A stretch of DNA of 14,414 nt from Opitutaceae bacterium (lineage in GTDB: Bacteria; Verrucomicrobiota; Verrucomicrobiia; Opitutales; Opitutaceae). The stretch covers positions 1-14,414 of the forward strand of contig JAHFTG010000026.1 in NCBI GenBank assembly GCA_023269455.1, given 5' to 3'. The translations under genes and the position numbers were made by a program. A model generated the notes under the pieces. That model ran no database searches. It was not told the DNA's origin and worked only from the letters and a program-made list of their open reading frames with translations. Below, piece after piece: positions 14,373 to 14,414 of the stretch; position 1 is the first letter of the stretch, and every line of letters begins with the position of its first letter.

Positions 14373-14414
14373 GGCGCCGAGTTCATGACATCATCCTGTT
14401 CTTCCTATCTAAAT

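Noticed and set aside
14373..14414. Right-end sequence after the toxin
   Set aside because: Forty-two bases only; no terminator, repeat or reading frame could be supported.

Overview
The window is a compact, GC-rich chromosomal segment from a Gram-negative bacterium. I infer a Verrucomicrobiota member, probably Opitutaceae-like. The inference rests on the GC-rich coding style, a pseudopilin module with the Cys pattern I associate with Verrucomicrobia/Planctomycetes, and the lack of Shine-Dalgarno sequences before any gene. No rRNA or other marker is present, so the taxon is not proven. Most genes are housekeeping. No phage, insertion sequence, CRISPR array, tRNA or rRNA was seen.

Left part (1-3000): a minus-strand yajC-secD pair encodes accessory subunits of the Sec translocon; secD runs off the left edge. 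Divergent from yajC is speA, biosynthetic arginine decarboxylase, the entry to polyamine synthesis. Convergent to speA is a full-length hrpB-type DEAH-box helicase (3025-5574, minus).

Middle (5600-11530): four plus-strand genes. They are an exported alpha/beta hydrolase (Aes/BD-FAE-like esterase), typA/bipA (ribosome-associated GTPase), a membrane M48 zinc metallopeptidase whose C-terminus is a pseudopilin-like module, and a CPA1 Na+/H+ antiporter. The typA and M48 genes each end in a virtually identical intrinsic terminator. A strongly folded 286-bp intergenic region follows the antiporter.

Right part (11818-14372): cysI (sulfite reductase hemoprotein, minus) is followed by a seven-copy CAT-type trinucleotide repeat and a bidirectional terminator. 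Divergent from cysI is an AbrB/MazE-type antitoxin and Doc/Fic-type toxin operon with an ATGA overlap. The toxin has Pro where the Fic/Doc motif normally has its essential His. The control region between cysI and the antitoxin holds a degenerate 7-bp tandem repeat and two inverted repeats.

The best candidates for something new are the M48-pseudopilin fusion, the His-less Doc toxin that still sits beside an intact antitoxin, the multi-hairpin intergenic region at 11571-11790, and the genome-style reuse of one terminator sequence. I did not find a convincing new multi-gene defence or mobile system.
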